The notes under the pieces are model-generated. The model searched no databases. It saw only the letters and a program-made list of their open reading frames with translations, and was not told the DNA's origin. The translations under genes and the position numbers were made by a program. Positions 6,344 through 8,010 of a stretch of 8,010 nucleotides of DNA are shown piece by piece. Source of the DNA: Pseudomonadota bacterium (GTDB lineage: Bacteria > Pseudomonadota > Alphaproteobacteria > Azospirillales > Azospirillaceae). How positions within the stretch are numbered: position 1 is the stretch's first letter; every line of letters begins with the position of its first letter. Location of the stretch: positions 1 to 8,010 of the forward strand of contig JAEZPL010000461.1 in NCBI GenBank assembly GCA_023413605.1, in the 5' to 3' direction.

Positions 6344-6985
6344 ATGAACTTACCGGGCATGGGCTTACCAGCAGAGGTTCGGCGCCGACAGGCTCTCTGG
6401 GGATTGCTGGCCGTCGTCGCGGTGACCGGCTGCGCCGGCACGCAGCCGCGCCTGTTCGTGCTGACCCCGATTCCTGCGGGCGGCGGCCCCCTGCGCAGCC
6501 GGGGAGCCCGGTCGATCGGCGTCCAGCCCGTGACCATGCCGGACTATCTCGACCGGCCGGAGATCGTGTCCTACACCAGCACCAACGAGCTGTCGGCCAG
6601 CCGCGACGACCAGTGGGCGGAACGGCTGCCGACCAACGTCACGCGGGTGCTGGCGGAGAACCTGTCCGTCCTTCTGGGAACCGACCGCGTCCAGGTCATG
6701 CCGTCCCGGCGCAGCGACCGCACGGACTACGAGGTGAGCGTCGCGTTCGACCGCTTCTCCCGCGCGGCTTCCGGCCAATGCGTGCTGGACGCGCAATGGT
6801 CGATCCTCGACGGCGCGACGCAAAGGACGCTGGCCCGCGACCGCACGCGCATCGCCACCACCGTCGCGGACGGCGGCTACCCCGCCCTGGTGGCGGCCAT
6901 GAACGAGAACCTGACGGCGTTGAGCCGCGACATCGCGACGGCCATCGCAAACCTGCCGCACAAGGGCGGCAACCGGAACCCTTAG
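6344..6985 (+). CDS. PqiC-type ABC transport auxiliary lipoprotein
   Basis: Predicted outer-membrane lipoprotein partner of the MCE transporter (213 residues). The N-terminus has a charged start (RRRQ), a hydrophobic core and lipobox V-T-G-C with Cys30. The body shows the PqiC/auxiliary-component pattern: RLFVLTPIP (36-44), IGVQPVTMPDYLDRPEIVSY (58-77), NELSASRDDQWAERL (81-95) and a late YEVSVAFDRF strand. By family knowledge PqiC works with PqiB at the outer membrane, so this protein probably docks the MCE channel there. Start choice is uncertain: the ATG at 6344 gives 5-bp spacing from the MCE stop, while an in-frame ATG at 6359 would shorten the signal by five residues; neither has a strong ribosome site. 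The next gene starts 26 bp downstream. In E. coli PqiC accompanies PqiA and PqiB; here it sits with an Mla-type ABC pair, an arrangement I recall from other proteobacteria. Confidence 0.88.
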   Translation: MNLPGMGLPAEVRRRQALWGLLAVVAVTGCAGTQPRLFVLTPIPAGGGPLRSRGARSIGVQPVTMPDYLDRPEIVSYTSTNELSASRDDQWAERLPTNVTRVLAENLSVLLGTDRVQVMPSRRSDRTDYEVSVAFDRFSRAASGQCVLDAQWSILDGATQRTLARDRTRIATTVADGGYPALVAAMNENLTALSRDIATAIANLPHKGGNRNP

Positions 6986-7011
6986 CCCGGGTCCAAAGAG
7001 GAGGCGCATCG

Positions 7012-7959
7012 ATGGGTAAGCTGATCCGGCTGACTCTGATCCAACTCGCGGGACCGCTGCTCTGGGCTTCGCTGACGCTCGGGCCGGTCCTGGCGGCCGA
7101 ACAGGCCCCACCGGGAGGCCCGGCGCAAACACCGGCACAGCCCCAGGCGCAAACGCAGACGCAGACGCAGACGCAAGCGGACGCCACAAACCAGGACGAG
7201 GACGACATCGACAGCGGTGCCCTCGACATCCTGAATCGCATGGCGGACACGCTCGCCCGGGCCAAGGGCTTCACCGTGACCATCCGGTCCAACTACGACG
7301 TGGTGCAGGACGACGGCCAGAAGATCGAGTTCGGGGAACGGCGCATGGTCACGCTCAGCCGCCCCGACGCGCTGAAGGTCGAATCGCAGGACAGCGCCGG
7401 CAAGAAGACCATCGTGACCTTCGACGGCAAGGCGATCACCGTGTACACCCCCGCGGACAACGTCTATGGGCAGGTCGAGAAGGCCGGCAGCGTGGACGAC
7501 GCCGTTCATTATCTGGTGCAGGATCTCCAGATCCGGTTGCCGCTGGCGCTGCTGCTGGTCACCACGCTTCCGGACGAGCTGGACGACCGCCTCGTGGCGC
7601 TGGAGTATGTGGAGCGCGACGTGCTCACCCCGGTGCCGACGGACCATCTGGCCGCGCAGACCGAGGATGTGGACTTTCAGGTCTGGGTGCCCGTCGAAGG
7701 CCCGCCGCTGCCGCAGCGCATCACCATCACCTACAAGAACGACGACGGCGAACCGCAGTTTCGCGCCAACCTGACGGATTGGGCGCTGAATCCCAACGTG
7801 CCGGCCGCCCAGCTTGCCTTCCGCCCGCCGGACGGGGCGGAGCGCATCCCGTTCCTGGCGCGCGTGCGCCGAACCCCCGCCGGCCAGCCGCCCTCTCCCG
7901 ACAATGATTCCCGCAACGCGCCGGGAGCGCCCGGCAAGGCGGAAGGACAAGCGCAATGA
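7012..7959 (+). CDS. Secreted DUF2092-type periplasmic protein
   Basis: Exported protein of 315 residues. The signal peptide spans about 1-29 (KLIRLTL, hydrophobic core, GPVLAA), with no lipobox. Then come a Pro/Gln/Thr-rich linker with QT repeats (30-58), an acidic patch (NQDEDDID), a folded domain (about 68-285) and a disordered Pro/Gly-rich tail. The domain pattern (LDILNRMADTLARAKGFTVTIRSNYDVVQDDGQKIEFGERR, RPDALKVES, VTFDGKAITVYTPADNVYGQ) fits DUF2092 as I recall it, and recalls the LolA/LolB fold: a half-barrel that binds lipid chains. Function is unknown. The start at 7012 is fixed by an AAAGAGGAGG ribosome site and the signal peptide, although the frame is open upstream. It lies 26 bp after the PqiC-like gene and overlaps the next gene by 4 bp, so it likely belongs to the lipid-transport operon. 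A soluble lipid carrier or envelope assembly factor are possible roles, both speculative. Confidence 0.8.
   Translation: MGKLIRLTLIQLAGPLLWASLTLGPVLAAEQAPPGGPAQTPAQPQAQTQTQTQTQADATNQDEDDIDSGALDILNRMADTLARAKGFTVTIRSNYDVVQDDGQKIEFGERRMVTLSRPDALKVESQDSAGKKTIVTFDGKAITVYTPADNVYGQVEKAGSVDDAVHYLVQDLQIRLPLALLLVTTLPDELDDRLVALEYVERDVLTPVPTDHLAAQTEDVDFQVWVPVEGPPLPQRITITYKNDDGEPQFRANLTDWALNPNVPAAQLAFRPPDGAERIPFLARVRRTPAGQPPSPDNDSRNAPGAPGKAEGQAQ
7144..7179 (+). repeat. In-frame Gln-Thr codon repeat in the DUF2092-type gene
   Basis: A 6-bp repeat (CAG/CAA + ACG) encodes four consecutive Gln-Thr pairs, flanked on each side by a Gln-Ala pair, in the linker just after the signal peptide (residues 45-56). Each 6-bp change keeps the frame, so length could vary between strains by slippage. 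It probably acts as a flexible tether between membrane-exit point and the folded domain. Confidence 0.8.
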
Positions 7960-8010
7960 AGACCTCCCGAACGGTACGGACGGCTTTCCTGATCGCATCG
8001 TCCCTTATCC
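7956..8010 (+). CDS. Start of an unidentified, apparently exported protein (3' end outside window)
   Basis: Only 18 codons are visible: MKTSRTVRTAFLIASSLI, a charged start followed by a hydrophobic stretch, typical of a signal peptide or membrane anchor. The ATG overlaps the previous stop (ATGA, 7956-7959) and GGAAGGAC precedes it, so it is probably translationally coupled to the DUF2092-type gene and belongs to the same operon. Nothing more can be said about function. Confidence 0.7.
   Translation, partial: MKTSRTVRTAFLIASSLI

Noticed and set aside
6103..7011. Upstream extension of the DUF2092-type gene to 6103
   Set aside because: The extension overlaps the MCE and PqiC-like genes out of frame; the strong ribosome site and signal peptide fix the start at 7012.

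Overview
The window is GC-rich, tightly packed proteobacterial DNA, most likely from an alphaproteobacterium of the Azospirillum/Rhodospirillales type. That taxonomic guess is inferred from base composition, codon use and gene content; no marker gene is present. Two divergent operons about envelope function leave a shared 561-bp intergenic region. No rRNA, tRNA, CRISPR array, transposase or phage gene was seen.

Left half, minus strand (read right to left): acetate kinase (ackA, 2807 to 1629) is followed after 17 bp by an RND-efflux periplasmic adaptor lipoprotein (1611 to 490). That gene overlaps by 4 bp a second, paralogous adaptor lipoprotein (493 to beyond position 1). The layout predicts one transcript, ackA - adaptor - adaptor, probably with the RND pump gene just outside the left edge. 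Two adaptors in tandem recall TriAB of the TriABC pump. Acetate kinase is a metabolic enzyme and an unexpected partner.

Middle (2808-3368): non-coding as far as can be seen. It carries a degenerate 15-bp tandem repeat (five units), a 17/18-bp tandem direct repeat, a perfect 8-bp-arm palindrome that looks like a repressor operator, a shorter palindrome with a similar core nearer ackA, and a 7-bp-arm inverted repeat. Both operons must be driven from here.

Right half, plus strand: a lipid-transport (MCE) operon. It encodes an MlaE-family permease with an N-terminal STAS-like domain, an MlaF-type ATPase, a one-domain MCE protein with a long helical tail, a PqiC-type auxiliary lipoprotein, a secreted DUF2092-type protein with a Gln-Thr repeat, and the first 18 codons of another apparently exported protein whose ATG overlaps the previous stop. 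The first four form a recognisable inner-membrane ABC/MCE complex plus outer-membrane lipoprotein, expected to move lipids across the periplasm. No MlaC-type shuttle gene is present within the window; the DUF2092-type protein is a speculative candidate for a soluble periplasmic partner.
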